Origin: Deltaproteobacteria bacterium
Lineage (GTDB): Bacteria > Myxococcota_A > UBA9042 > PHBI01
Assembly: GCA_020632715.1 (NCBI GenBank)
Contig: JACKFA010000003.1
Coordinates: 744,001 to 808,000, forward strand
Reading direction: 5' to 3'
Length of the DNA stretch: 64,000 nt
Program-made: the position numbers and the translations under genes
Notes under the pieces: model-generated
What the model was told of the DNA's origin: nothing
Seen by the model: the letters and a program-made list of their open reading frames with translations, nothing else
Database searches by the model: none
Shown: positions 38,364 through 46,243 of the stretch, piece by piece
Layout: each line of letters begins with the position of its first letter
How positions within the stretch are numbered: the first letter of the stretch is position 1

Positions 38364-40217
38364 GTGCTCGAGCGCAAGACGACCCGCCCCGCCCCGCCGC
38401 GCCGCAAGCTCCACGCGGCTGCGGTGGCGGCCGTCGCGCTCCCGCTGCTCGTCGGCACCACGGCCGCGGCCCGCGCGGGCGTCGACAACCCCGTCGAGGG
38501 CGTCGCCGTCGTCGAGTCGGTGGTCGACGGCGCCGACACCGTCTCCGTGCGCGTCGCCCTCGCGCTCGGGCTCGACGCCGAGGGCGAGGGCACGTGGGGC
38601 CTGTCGGCGCTCGCCCTCGCGGCGCTCCGCGATGGGCCCACGCGGCACCTGAAGGCGGGCGAGGCGGTGACCGTGGCGGCGCGCGCGGGCCTCGTCACCA
38701 CGGCCGGCCTCGGGCGCGACCACGTCGAGGTCACGGTGACGGGGCCCCCCGAGGCGCTCGAGACCGCGCTCTGGCTCGCGGCCGAGCGGCTCGATCCCCG
38801 CGACGTCGAGCCCGCCGAGCTCGAGGCCCTCCACGAGGCGCTCGTCGCGACGCCGGGCAACGCCCCGACCCCACCGGCGCCGCCCCTCGAGCACACCTTC
38901 GCGAACCTGTTCGGCCCGCTCGGCGGCAACACGGCCTGGGCGAGCCACCAGCGCGCCGAGAGCGAGCCGCTCGACCCCCTCGCCGCGCTGGTCGCCGACG
39001 CCCTCCCGCGGGCCCGCGCGCTGGTGCTCGTCGCCGGGCCCGCGCGAGCGCTCGCGCAGGCGGCGCCGATGCGCGCGCGCACCTTCGCCTCGCTCGCGCC
39101 GCGCCCGGGCGGGCCGCCGCCGCGCCGTGACGCCTCCCTCGACGCCGACTGGCAGGCGCGCCGCCCGGACAAGGTCGCGGCGCGTCAGGCGCACGACAGC
39201 CGGCGCCTCGTGACGGTCGCCTGGGATCTCCGTGGCCTGGCGCCGCGGCTCGGGCTCTCGACCAGCGAGGACGACGCCTTCCGCAGGGTCCTCACGACCC
39301 TCGTCGCGGCGCCGGGCGGCCTCCTCCTCGAGCCGCTCCGCGACGACTGGGCCCTCGTGCGCGACGTCGACGTGCTCGCTCCCGGGGCCCTCCCCGCGGT
39401 CGTCGTGACCGCCACCGTCCGCGGCCGCTCGGGTGCCGAGGCGCGCGCGCGGATCCTCGACGTCATGGCCGATCTCGTCGCGCGCGGCGCTCCGGAGCAC
39501 GTCTTCGACGGCGCGCGGACGCGGGCCCTCGCCGAGCTCACGGCGACCTGGGGCGATCCCGCCGCGCGGGTCGCGCTCATCACGGACTGGGTCAGCCTCG
39601 GCTACGATCCGGCCGCGAACGAGGCGACCTACGAAGACATCGCCGCCGCCCTCGCCGACATGCGCGAGCAGGAGTTCCGGCGCTGGGCCGACTACGCGCT
39701 CGACCCGAGCCGCCGCGTCGTCGTCGAGCTCACGCCGACCCAGGCGCCCGACGAGGAGCGGATCGTGCTCGACGCCGACACCCTCGGGAGCTACCTGCGC
39801 CTCCTCGTCGACCTCCGCTGCCCGCCCCCGGGACGGACGTTCGAGCTCGTCGAGCTCCTCGCGTCGAAGTACCAGCTCACCCCGGAGGAGTATCTCGCGC
39901 TCACCCGCGTCGTCGCCCGCGAGCCGGCGCGCATGGCGGAGCTGAACCACGAGGCGGAGCAGCGCTGCCTCGAGTACAAGAAGCTCCGCGGCATCATGCC
40001 GGCGCGCCGCGTCCTCGCGCTCCACCGCGCCGTCCTCTGCGAGACCCGGGGCCTCTCGGGCGACGACGAGGACCGCGTCCTCGCCGCCGTCTTCCGCCGC
40101 TTCGATCTGGACCCGTCGGTCTATCGCCCCCTGCTCGCGATGAGCCGCGAGGATCCGGCGCTCCTCCCCCAGATCGAGCGCGTCGAGCGCGAGTGCGCGC
40201 CGGCGGCAGCGCCATGA
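38364..40217 (+). CDS. Secreted M16-like protein lacking the zinc motif
   Basis: 617 residues from GTG 38364. A signal peptide (AAAVAAVALPLLVGTTAAARA) precedes a domain with the M16 (pitrilysin/processing peptidase) pattern: TVSVRVALALGLDAEGEGTWGLSALALAALRDG resembles the first M16 half, but the HxxEH zinc motif is absent. The middle (about 290-480) looks like the second M16 half (RVLTTLVAAPGGLLLEPLRDDWALVRDVDV). The last 120 residues are a charged helical region unknown to me. In paired M16 systems one chain is often inactive; the adjacent lipoprotein is also M16-like and also lacks the motif. No SD is visible; TTGACA lies 32 bases before the GTG. Confidence 0.7.
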   Translation: MLERKTTRPAPPRRKLHAAAVAAVALPLLVGTTAAARAGVDNPVEGVAVVESVVDGADTVSVRVALALGLDAEGEGTWGLSALALAALRDGPTRHLKAGEAVTVAARAGLVTTAGLGRDHVEVTVTGPPEALETALWLAAERLDPRDVEPAELEALHEALVATPGNAPTPPAPPLEHTFANLFGPLGGNTAWASHQRAESEPLDPLAALVADALPRARALVLVAGPARALAQAAPMRARTFASLAPRPGGPPPRRDASLDADWQARRPDKVAARQAHDSRRLVTVAWDLRGLAPRLGLSTSEDDAFRRVLTTLVAAPGGLLLEPLRDDWALVRDVDVLAPGALPAVVVTATVRGRSGAEARARILDVMADLVARGAPEHVFDGARTRALAELTATWGDPAARVALITDWVSLGYDPAANEATYEDIAAALADMREQEFRRWADYALDPSRRVVVELTPTQAPDEERIVLDADTLGSYLRLLVDLRCPPPGRTFELVELLASKYQLTPEEYLALTRVVAREPARMAELNHEAEQRCLEYKKLRGIMPARRVLALHRAVLCETRGLSGDDEDRVLAAVFRRFDLDPSVYRPLLAMSREDPALLPQIERVERECAPAAAP

Positions 40218-41638
40218 CGCGCAGGGTCCGCTCGGTCCTGCTCCTGTCCGCCGCCTGCTCCGCGCTGTCCGCGTGCCCGAGCCCCTCGACCCCGACGCGC
40301 GCTGCCTCGCCGCCGCCCGTCCCGCCGGAGGCCGCGCCGTGGGCGCTGGCCGTCTCCGTCTACCCCCTCGACGGCGGCGCCCGCGCGCTCCTCCTCCCGC
40401 GGCAGCCCGAGCGCTTCGCCGCCGCCGTGTTGTTCCCTGTCGACGCGGCGACCGACGAGCCACCGAGCCTCGAGGGCCTCACGCGCTTCATGCTCGAGGC
40501 GGCCCTCCTCGAGACCGAGGGCGACGACGACCGCGCCGCCGGCCCCGCGCGGCGCGCGCTCCTCCTCGGCGGCGCCATCCACGCCTACGACGACGGCGCC
40601 GTCGCCGGCTGGTGGGTCGAGGGCCCCGAGCGCGCCGGGCCCGGCCTCCTGCGCCTCCTCCGCGACGTCGCGCTGTCGCCGCGCTTCCCGGCGACACGGA
40701 TCCAGGCGCGCGCCGAGATGGCTCGCGAGGAGCTCGCGCAGACCCACACCGACCTCGCCCTCCGCGGGCTCGGCTGGGCCGTCGGCCTCGCGCTCGGCGC
40801 CGGTCGGCCCCTCGCGGACGGGCCGCTCGACGGCACCCTCGCCCGCCTGCACCGCGAGGACCTCGCTCGCGCCCACGCCCGCCTCGTGACCCCCGCCCGC
40901 GCCGTCGTCGCCGTCGAGGGCGTCGCGCCCGACCTCGTGGCCCAGATCTTCCGTGGCTGGACGGCCCCGCCCGCGCCGCCGCCGCTCGCCGCCGGGTGCG
41001 CGCCAGCGGTCGCCTATCAGGCGTGGGTCGCGGGTCCCGACGGCGACGCCCGCGTCGTCATCGGCGTCCCCGCGCCCGGCCCGGGTGACGCCGATCGCGC
41101 CGCGCTCGAGGAGCTCCTCGCCGAGGCGGACACCCACGGCGTCGTCGGGGGACCGCGGGTGACCCTCGCCGACCGCGGCGCGCGCTCGGTCCTCGTGCTC
41201 GAGAGCGACGGCCTCGCCCCCGACGCGCTCGAGCCGGTCGAGCGCTGGCTCGCCGACCTCGGGCGCGCCCTCCCCGGGGAGGCGGCGGCGGCGCCGCTCG
41301 GCCCCCGCCTGCGGCGCGCGGAGCTCCGGGTCCGCTCGGAGCACGCCCTCGCGCGCCTGACGTCGGCTGGTCGCGCGGCGCTCGGGCTGCTCGACGGCGA
41401 GGCGACGGCCGCGCCCGGCGCCAGCGCCCTCGCGATCACGACCCTCCCTGCCGACGCGGCCGCCAGGGCGCGCGTCCTCCGCGCCCTCCGCGACCCCGAC
41501 CGCCGCGTCCGCGTCGCGGTCGGCCCCGACGAGGCGCGGCGGCGGCTCGAGCTCTGGGGGCCGGTCGTGAACGCGACCCGCGCGACGTCGCTCTGCGCTC
41601 GCCCGAGCGGGGACGGCGGCGACGCCGGGACGCGCTGA
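40214..41638 (+). CDS. M16-like lipoprotein lacking the zinc motif
   Basis: 474 residues from ATG 40214, overlapping the upstream stop by four bases (ATGA), so translation is coupled. The lipobox LSAC (residues 17-20) predicts a lipoprotein. The body repeats the M16 layout: ALAVSVYPLDGGARALLLPRQPERFAAAVLFPVDAATDEPPSLEGLTRFMLEAALL, then a domain resembling the second half. No HxxEH is present, and the position where it should lie reads LTRFML. With its partner upstream it may form an envelope complex without peptidase action. Extreme Ala/Arg/Leu content and GC bias limit recognition. Confidence 0.65.
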   Translation: MTRRVRSVLLLSAACSALSACPSPSTPTRAASPPPVPPEAAPWALAVSVYPLDGGARALLLPRQPERFAAAVLFPVDAATDEPPSLEGLTRFMLEAALLETEGDDDRAAGPARRALLLGGAIHAYDDGAVAGWWVEGPERAGPGLLRLLRDVALSPRFPATRIQARAEMAREELAQTHTDLALRGLGWAVGLALGAGRPLADGPLDGTLARLHREDLARAHARLVTPARAVVAVEGVAPDLVAQIFRGWTAPPAPPPLAAGCAPAVAYQAWVAGPDGDARVVIGVPAPGPGDADRAALEELLAEADTHGVVGGPRVTLADRGARSVLVLESDGLAPDALEPVERWLADLGRALPGEAAAAPLGPRLRRAELRVRSEHALARLTSAGRAALGLLDGEATAAPGASALAITTLPADAAARARVLRALRDPDRRVRVAVGPDEARRRLELWGPVVNATRATSLCARPSGDGGDAGTR

Positions 41639-41666
41639 CCGTCGGCCCACCGCGCGCGCCGGGGGC

Positions 41667-41689
41667 GCCCTTTCCGGTTGCGAAAGGGC
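41667..41689 (+). terminator. Hairpin after the M16-like pair
   Basis: GCCCTTTC (41667-41674) and GAAAGGGC (41682-41689) form an 8-bp perfect stem with a 7-base loop, 28 bases after the stop of the lipoprotein gene. CTTCATG follows; the T content is low. It overlaps the -35 of the trmB promoter candidate. Confidence 0.4.
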
Positions 41690-41706
41690 CTTCATGACGA
41701 TACCTC
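41678..41706 (+). promoter_or_regulatory. trmB promoter, placed for a leaderless mRNA
   Basis: TTGCGA (41678-41683), a 17-base spacer and TACCTC (41701-41706); the -10 ends six bases before the GTG at 41713, and no ribosome site is present between them. Confidence 0.33.
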
Positions 41707-41712
41707 TCTCGC

Positions 41713-42417
41713 GTGGCGAACGAGGACGGCCGGCAGCGAGAGGGCTCTGACGTGGGGCTCGTGGGGGGACGCCTGGAAGAGCGCGTCCGGCACACCCGCG
41801 TGCCCGCGCTCGCCCTCGAGCACGTGCTCGCCCCCTACCGCCGCCCTGGCGACGACGCCGCCTTCGAGGCGTTCGTCGCGCGGCGCCCGCTGCACGTCGA
41901 GATCGGCTTCGGCCGCCCGCACTTCATCTGCGACCTCGCGGCGCAGCGCCCCGACGCGGCCGTCCTCGGCTTCGAGATCAAGCGCCGCTGGGTCGGCGCC
42001 GCCGCGCGCCGCGCCGCGCGCGACGGGCTCGCGAACCTGCGGGTCGTCGAGGGCGACGCCCGGCCGTACCTCGAGCGGCTCGTGCCGCGCGCCTCGGTCG
42101 CGGGCTTCTACATCCTGTTCCCCGATCCCTGGTGGAAGAAGCGGCATCACAAGCGCCGCCTCTTCCAGCCGAGCTTCGTCGAGCTCCTCGGCGACCTCGC
42201 GATGGACGGCGGCGAGCTCATCGTCCGGACCGACGTCGACGCCTACGCGGACCTCATCTTCGAGGAGGTCCCGGACGTCGGCGGCTGGCGGCTCGCGAGC
42301 ACGGACGCCGCCGACCCCGCGCAGCTCGCGCTCCCGCGCTCGCATCGCGAGAAGAAGTGCCAGGAGCTCGGGATCCCCGCATTCCACTTCCGCTTCGTGA
42401 GAGAGGACCGCCCATGA
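41713..42417 (+). CDS. trmB: tRNA (guanine-N7-)-methyltransferase
   Basis: 234 residues from GTG 41713. The enzyme makes m7G46 in the variable loop of tRNA with S-adenosylmethionine. The AdoMet site LHVEIGFGRPHFICDLAAQRP, the acidic strand AVLGFEIKRRWV and the family signature FPDPWWKKRHHKRRL are all present. Length is normal. The stop overlaps the ATG of the following Fe-S oxidoreductase gene (ATGA), an unexpected pairing that probably reflects compact gene packing more than function. Confidence 0.95.
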   Translation: MANEDGRQREGSDVGLVGGRLEERVRHTRVPALALEHVLAPYRRPGDDAAFEAFVARRPLHVEIGFGRPHFICDLAAQRPDAAVLGFEIKRRWVGAAARRAARDGLANLRVVEGDARPYLERLVPRASVAGFYILFPDPWWKKRHHKRRLFQPSFVELLGDLAMDGGELIVRTDVDAYADLIFEEVPDVGGWRLASTDAADPAQLALPRSHREKKCQELGIPAFHFRFVREDRP

Positions 42418-44558
42418 GCGACATGCGCTGGCTGCCGCTGATCTCGGCCCTGTTGGTCGCGTTCGGCTACTTCGGCTACATCATGCAGACGAAGTTTCGA
42501 CTGCTCCTCGTGGCGCAGCACCGCGAGCGCTTCTTCGAGCAGCTCGCCGTCCGCGCGAAGAACGTCTTCGTCTACGCCTTCGGCCAGAAGAAGATGTTCA
42601 AGGAGAAGGGCGCGGGCCTCATGCACGCGTTCATCTTCTGGGGCTTCCTGGTCCTCCAGATCCGCACGATCTTCCTGTTCGCGTGCGCGTTCGACCCGAG
42701 CGTCAAGCTCCCGCTCCACGGCCCCTACACGTTCCTGAAGGACATCACCGAGCTCATCGTGCTCGTCGCGCTCGGCGTCGCGGCCTACCGCCGGCTCGTG
42801 ACGAAGCCCGCGCGCCTGTCCTTCTCCGGCGAGGCGCTCCTCATCCTCGGCCTCATCGGCACCCTCATCCTCTCGGACTTCCTGCTCGACGGCACCGCCT
42901 TCGCCCTCGCGATGAAGACCGAGGCCGCGCACACGAGCGCCTTCTTCTTCGACTGGGCCGCCATCGCGCCCGGCGACCAGGTTCGCGCCGTCGCCGACGA
43001 GATGGCCCACTCCCCGGTGGGCGCGCTCTTCGGGCACCTCTTCTCGGGCTTCAGCGCGACCGGGCTCACGGCGTTCCAGGAGATCTTCTACTGGACCCAC
43101 ATCTTCACGGTCCTGACGCTCCTGAACCTGCTCCCGGGCAGCAAGCACTTCCACGTCATCACGGCCATCCCCAACGTCTTCTTCGGCGAGCTCAAGAAGC
43201 GCGGCGCCCTCGAGCCCATCCTCGACATGGAGCACCGCGAGACCTTCGGCGTGGGCGACGTCCGCGACTTCACCTGGAACCAGTATCTCGACCTCTACAC
43301 CTGCACGGAGTGCGGTCGCTGCTCGGTGAACTGCCCGACGACCATCACCGGCAAGGTCCTGAACCCGAAGTACCTCATCCTCGACATCCGCGATCACCTC
43401 TACGCCCGCGAGAACGAGATCCTCGCCGGCGAGAAGGACACGTTCGGCTGGGAGGTCCCGAAGCACGAGCAGACGCTCATCGAGGACGTGAAGTACGACG
43501 CGATCTGGGACTGCACGACCTGCCGCGCCTGTAGCGAGGCGTGCCCGGTCATGATCGAGCACGTCGACAAGATCGTCGACCTCCGCCGCTACCTCGTGCA
43601 GATGGAGGCGAACTTCCCGACCGAGCTCGGGCAGACGCTCAAGAACCTCGAGAACAAGGGCAACCCCTGGGGCCTCCCGGCCGGCGACCGCGTGAAGTGG
43701 GCGGACGGGCTCGACATCCCGACCCTCGCCGACGCCCCGGACGCCGAGTACGTCTTCTGGGTGGGCTGCGCGGGCGCCTACGACGAGCGTCAGAAGCGGG
43801 TCTCGCGCGCGCTCGTGCAGATCCTGCGCGAGGCGAACGTGACGTTCGCCATCCTCGGGAGCGACGAGGGCTGCACGGGCGACCCGGCGCGGCGCGCGGG
43901 CAACGAGTACCTCTTCCAGATGCAGGCCAACGCCAACGTCGAGATGTTGAAGGGGCACGAGCTGCACGTCGGCGGCGCCAACAAGAAGACGCTCGTCACG
44001 CACTGCCCGCACTGCTTCAACACCATCAAGAACGAGTACCCGCAGTTCGGGGGCGAGTTCGACATCGTCCACCACAGCGTCCTCATCGAGAAGCTGCTGG
44101 CGTCGGGGCGCATCAAGCCGCGCGTGACCCCGAAGGACGTGCGCACCATCACCTACCACGACAGCTGCTACATCGGCCGCTACAACGACGTCTACGAGCC
44201 GCCGCGCGCCGTGCTCTCCGCCATCCCCGGCCTCGAGGTGAAGGAGATGGCGCGGAACCGGACGACCGGCATGTGCTGTGGCGCCGGCGGGGCGCGCGTC
44301 TGGATGGAGGAGCACCGCGGCAAGCGCATCAACCACACGCGCGTCGAGCAGGCCATGGAGGTCTCGCCCGACACGATCGCCGTCGCGTGCCCCTTCTGCA
44401 ACCTCATGATGGAGGACGCGATCGGCGCGAAGTCGGCGCCGGTGAAGTCGCGTGACCTCGCCGAGCTCGTCTGGGAGTCGCTCGGGAAGACCGAGGCGGC
44501 GAAGGCCGCGGCGGCGCCGCCGCCCGAGCCCTCGCCCACCCCGGCGACCGAGGCGTGA
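42414..44558 (+). CDS. Membrane Fe-S oxidoreductase (HdrD/NarI-like; ETF:quinone oxidoreductase type)
   Basis: 714 residues from ATG 42414. The first 260 residues hold about six membrane helices with histidines, like the cytochrome b subunit NarI. A ferredoxin-type domain then carries CTECGRCSVNCP and CTTCRACSEACP, two [4Fe-4S] motifs. The last 280 residues hold two CCG domains: VGCAGAYD, GCTGDPARRAG and HCPHCFNTIKNEYP, then YHDSCYIGRYNDVY, MCCGAGGARVWMEE and CPFCNLMMEDA. Such proteins take electrons from electron-transfer flavoprotein or fatty-acid oxidation to menaquinone. No etf genes are in the window. A Pro/Ala tail ends it. The next gene overlaps by four bases (GTGA). Confidence 0.88.
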   Translation: MSDMRWLPLISALLVAFGYFGYIMQTKFRLLLVAQHRERFFEQLAVRAKNVFVYAFGQKKMFKEKGAGLMHAFIFWGFLVLQIRTIFLFACAFDPSVKLPLHGPYTFLKDITELIVLVALGVAAYRRLVTKPARLSFSGEALLILGLIGTLILSDFLLDGTAFALAMKTEAAHTSAFFFDWAAIAPGDQVRAVADEMAHSPVGALFGHLFSGFSATGLTAFQEIFYWTHIFTVLTLLNLLPGSKHFHVITAIPNVFFGELKKRGALEPILDMEHRETFGVGDVRDFTWNQYLDLYTCTECGRCSVNCPTTITGKVLNPKYLILDIRDHLYARENEILAGEKDTFGWEVPKHEQTLIEDVKYDAIWDCTTCRACSEACPVMIEHVDKIVDLRRYLVQMEANFPTELGQTLKNLENKGNPWGLPAGDRVKWADGLDIPTLADAPDAEYVFWVGCAGAYDERQKRVSRALVQILREANVTFAILGSDEGCTGDPARRAGNEYLFQMQANANVEMLKGHELHVGGANKKTLVTHCPHCFNTIKNEYPQFGGEFDIVHHSVLIEKLLASGRIKPRVTPKDVRTITYHDSCYIGRYNDVYEPPRAVLSAIPGLEVKEMARNRTTGMCCGAGGARVWMEEHRGKRINHTRVEQAMEVSPDTIAVACPFCNLMMEDAIGAKSAPVKSRDLAELVWESLGKTEAAKAAAAPPPEPSPTPATEA

Positions 44559-45538
44559 GCGGCGCCGGGGCGGCCGCGTCCCGGACGCTGACCGTCGCGC
44601 CCGGGCCGCGCGCGCGGACCGTGCGCACCGACGCCGGCGAGGTCCTCGCCGTCCCGGAGGGTTGGGAGCACCTGCCGCCGGGCGACGCGGGCCTCACGCG
44701 GCGCGTGAAGGCCGCCGGGCCGACGTGGACGATGAAGGAGAAGGTCGGCCGCCGCGACTTCTCGCGCGGGCTCTGGGCGCCCGCGGCGCACATCGCGTCG
44801 GCGCAGCGCGCCCTCGAGCGGGAGCGCGCGACCCCGGAGTACGAGAGGAAGCTCGCGCAGGGGCGAGAGCGGCGCGCCAAGGAGCAGGTCGCCTACGAAG
44901 GCGACTTCCGCCGCGCGGTGGTCGCGTTCCTGCGTTTCGCGCCCAGGCACGCGGCGATGGCGAGCGAGCTCGCCGAGCGCGTCGCGGCCCACGCGACGGT
45001 GGTCGGCAGCGGGACGGTCGGCCGGACGCAGCGGATCTCCATCGCCGAGCGCGCCGAGGCCGCGGTCATCGCGTGGATGCGCCACGCGACGACCGCCTAC
45101 GACCACATGCAGATCGCGCGCGTGAAGGGGCGCCGACGCGAGGTCCGGCGCGAGCTCGCGAAGGGCTCGCGCGCGCTCCTCGAGCGCTACCGCCGCGGTG
45201 AGGCGCCGGACGCCGCGTGCCCGCTCGCGAAGGCGCTCGCGACACCACGACCCGCCGAGACCGCCACGAGCGAGGCCCCGCCGACGCCTGCGCCGGCTCC
45301 GCGGGCCAGGGCGCCGCGGGCGGCCGCAGCGGTGAGCTCTCCGCCGACCCCTACGCCGGCTCCCCGCGCCCAGGCGCCGCGGGCGGCCGCGGCGGTGAGC
45401 TCGCCGTCGGCTCCCCGCCCTACCCCGCCGGCCCGGCGGCCACCTCCTCCAGCGGCGCCCCCCGGCGATGAGCCCGCGGCGCGGGAGGCGCGCCAGGCGG
45501 CGGTCCGCGCTCGGCTCGCCCGGCGCACGACGCGCTGA
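44555..45538 (+). CDS. DUF2293 protein with repeated Pro/Ala tail
   Basis: 327 residues from GTG 44555, overlapping the upstream stop. Residues about 115-215 match the DUF2293 pattern: FLRFAPRHAAMASELAERVAAHATVVGSGTVGRT followed by AVIAWMRHATTAYDHM and VRRELAKGSRALLERYR. The N-terminal part (VPEGWEHLPPGDAGLTRRVKAAGPTW) is the usual leader region of this family. The C-terminal 100 residues are Pro/Ala/Arg-rich and contain a 21-residue repeat. The function of DUF2293 is unknown; the conserved His, Arg and Gly residues suggest nucleic-acid binding. It may be coupled to the Fe-S oxidoreductase only by packing. Confidence 0.75.
   Translation: MSGAGAAASRTLTVAPGPRARTVRTDAGEVLAVPEGWEHLPPGDAGLTRRVKAAGPTWTMKEKVGRRDFSRGLWAPAAHIASAQRALERERATPEYERKLAQGRERRAKEQVAYEGDFRRAVVAFLRFAPRHAAMASELAERVAAHATVVGSGTVGRTQRISIAERAEAAVIAWMRHATTAYDHMQIARVKGRRREVRRELAKGSRALLERYRRGEAPDAACPLAKALATPRPAETATSEAPPTPAPAPRARAPRAAAAVSSPPTPTPAPRAQAPRAAAAVSSPSAPRPTPPARRPPPPAAPPGDEPAAREARQAAVRARLARRTTR
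45281..45406 (+). repeat. 63-bp tandem repeat in the DUF2293 gene
   Basis: Two adjacent copies (45281-45343 and 45344-45406) of 63 bases, in frame, encode PTPAPAPRARAPRAAAAVSSP twice with a few changes. It lengthens the disordered tail without shifting the frame. Confidence 0.85.
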
Positions 45539-45552
45539 GCCCCGCCCGACGC

Positions 45553-45602
45553 GCGAACGCCGCTCACGGCCCCGAACGGACGAGGCTGTGAACGGCGTTC
45601 AT
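45553..45602. repeat. Two gene-end palindromes between convergent genes
   Basis: GCGAACGCCGCTCAC (45553-45567, degenerate) and GTGAACGGCGTTCAT (45588-45602) lie 35 bases apart between the DUF2293 gene and the small secreted-protein gene. The second is 14/15 identical to the copy at 17771 and 50194. Confidence 0.6.
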
Positions 45603-45622
45603 ACTCGCGGCGTGGCGCCCGC

Positions 45623-46093
45623 TCAGCGCTGCAGCTTGAACGGGCTGTGCGGCGGGTTGACGCCCTTCGTGCCGATGCGGATGAGCTTCGGCGCGAGCTG
45701 CTTGCCGTCGATCTCGAAGTCGTAGGTGATGACCGCGCCATCGGGCATGCGGAAGTCGAAGCCGTCGAGCCCGGCGTTGGTCTTGAAGTCGAACATCACG
45801 CAGTGACCCTTCGGGCCGACCTTCACGCCGTCGCCGACCTCGGTGCGGACGGCCTTCACGGCGGTCACGTCCTTCCCGCAGACCTTCCCGTGGAAGCGCC
45901 TGACGACCTTGTTCGCGACCGTCGTGAAGCGCACGTGGTGTCCGTCGCCGTCGTGCCACACGTAGGCGCCGAGCGAGCCCCCGGCGGTGAACTTGGGCTT
46001 GCCCTGGAACTTGTCGTTCGGGAGCGCGAAGGCGCTCGAGCTCGCGACGAGCGTGAAGACGGCGACGGCTGCGAAGGAGAGTGCTCTGCGCAT
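45623..46093 (-). CDS. Small secreted protein of unknown family
   Basis: 156 residues from ATG 46093 with CGGAG upstream. A clear signal peptide (ALSFAAVAVFTLVASSSAFA, cut near residue 23) is followed by about 130 residues rich in beta-strands: PKFTAGGSLGAYVWHDGDGHHVRFTTV, CGKDVTAVKAVRTE, GHCVMFDFKTNAGLDGFDFRMPDGAVITYDFEIDGK. Two cysteines may form a disulphide after export. The GxxxAYVWHDGDGHHVRF motif may bind metal through its His and Asp residues, but this is a guess. I do not recognise the family. A promoter with -10 TACGTC lies at 46127-46155. Confidence 0.7.
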   Translation of the reverse strand: MRRALSFAAVAVFTLVASSSAFALPNDKFQGKPKFTAGGSLGAYVWHDGDGHHVRFTTVANKVVRRFHGKVCGKDVTAVKAVRTEVGDGVKVGPKGHCVMFDFKTNAGLDGFDFRMPDGAVITYDFEIDGKQLAPKLIRIGTKGVNPPHSPFKLQR

Positions 46094-46126
46094 CGTGATG
46101 ACTCCGGATTGTCGGGTGGTTTCGGT

Positions 46127-46155
46127 GACGTAGCACCGCGCATCGAACGGGGCAA
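46127..46155 (-). promoter_or_regulatory. Promoter of the small secreted protein gene
   Basis: Minus-strand TTGCCC (46150-46155), a 17-base spacer and TACGTC (46127-46132). CTACG recurs as in other -10 elements of this window. The start would be about 27 bases before the ATG. Confidence 0.38.
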
Positions 46156-46243
46156 CCGACGCCCCGACGCGGCCCTGTGTTCACCGAAATCCGGCCGGCC
46201 CGTCAGAATGCCGCGGGGACCCTCTGACGGGACGGGCGCGCGC

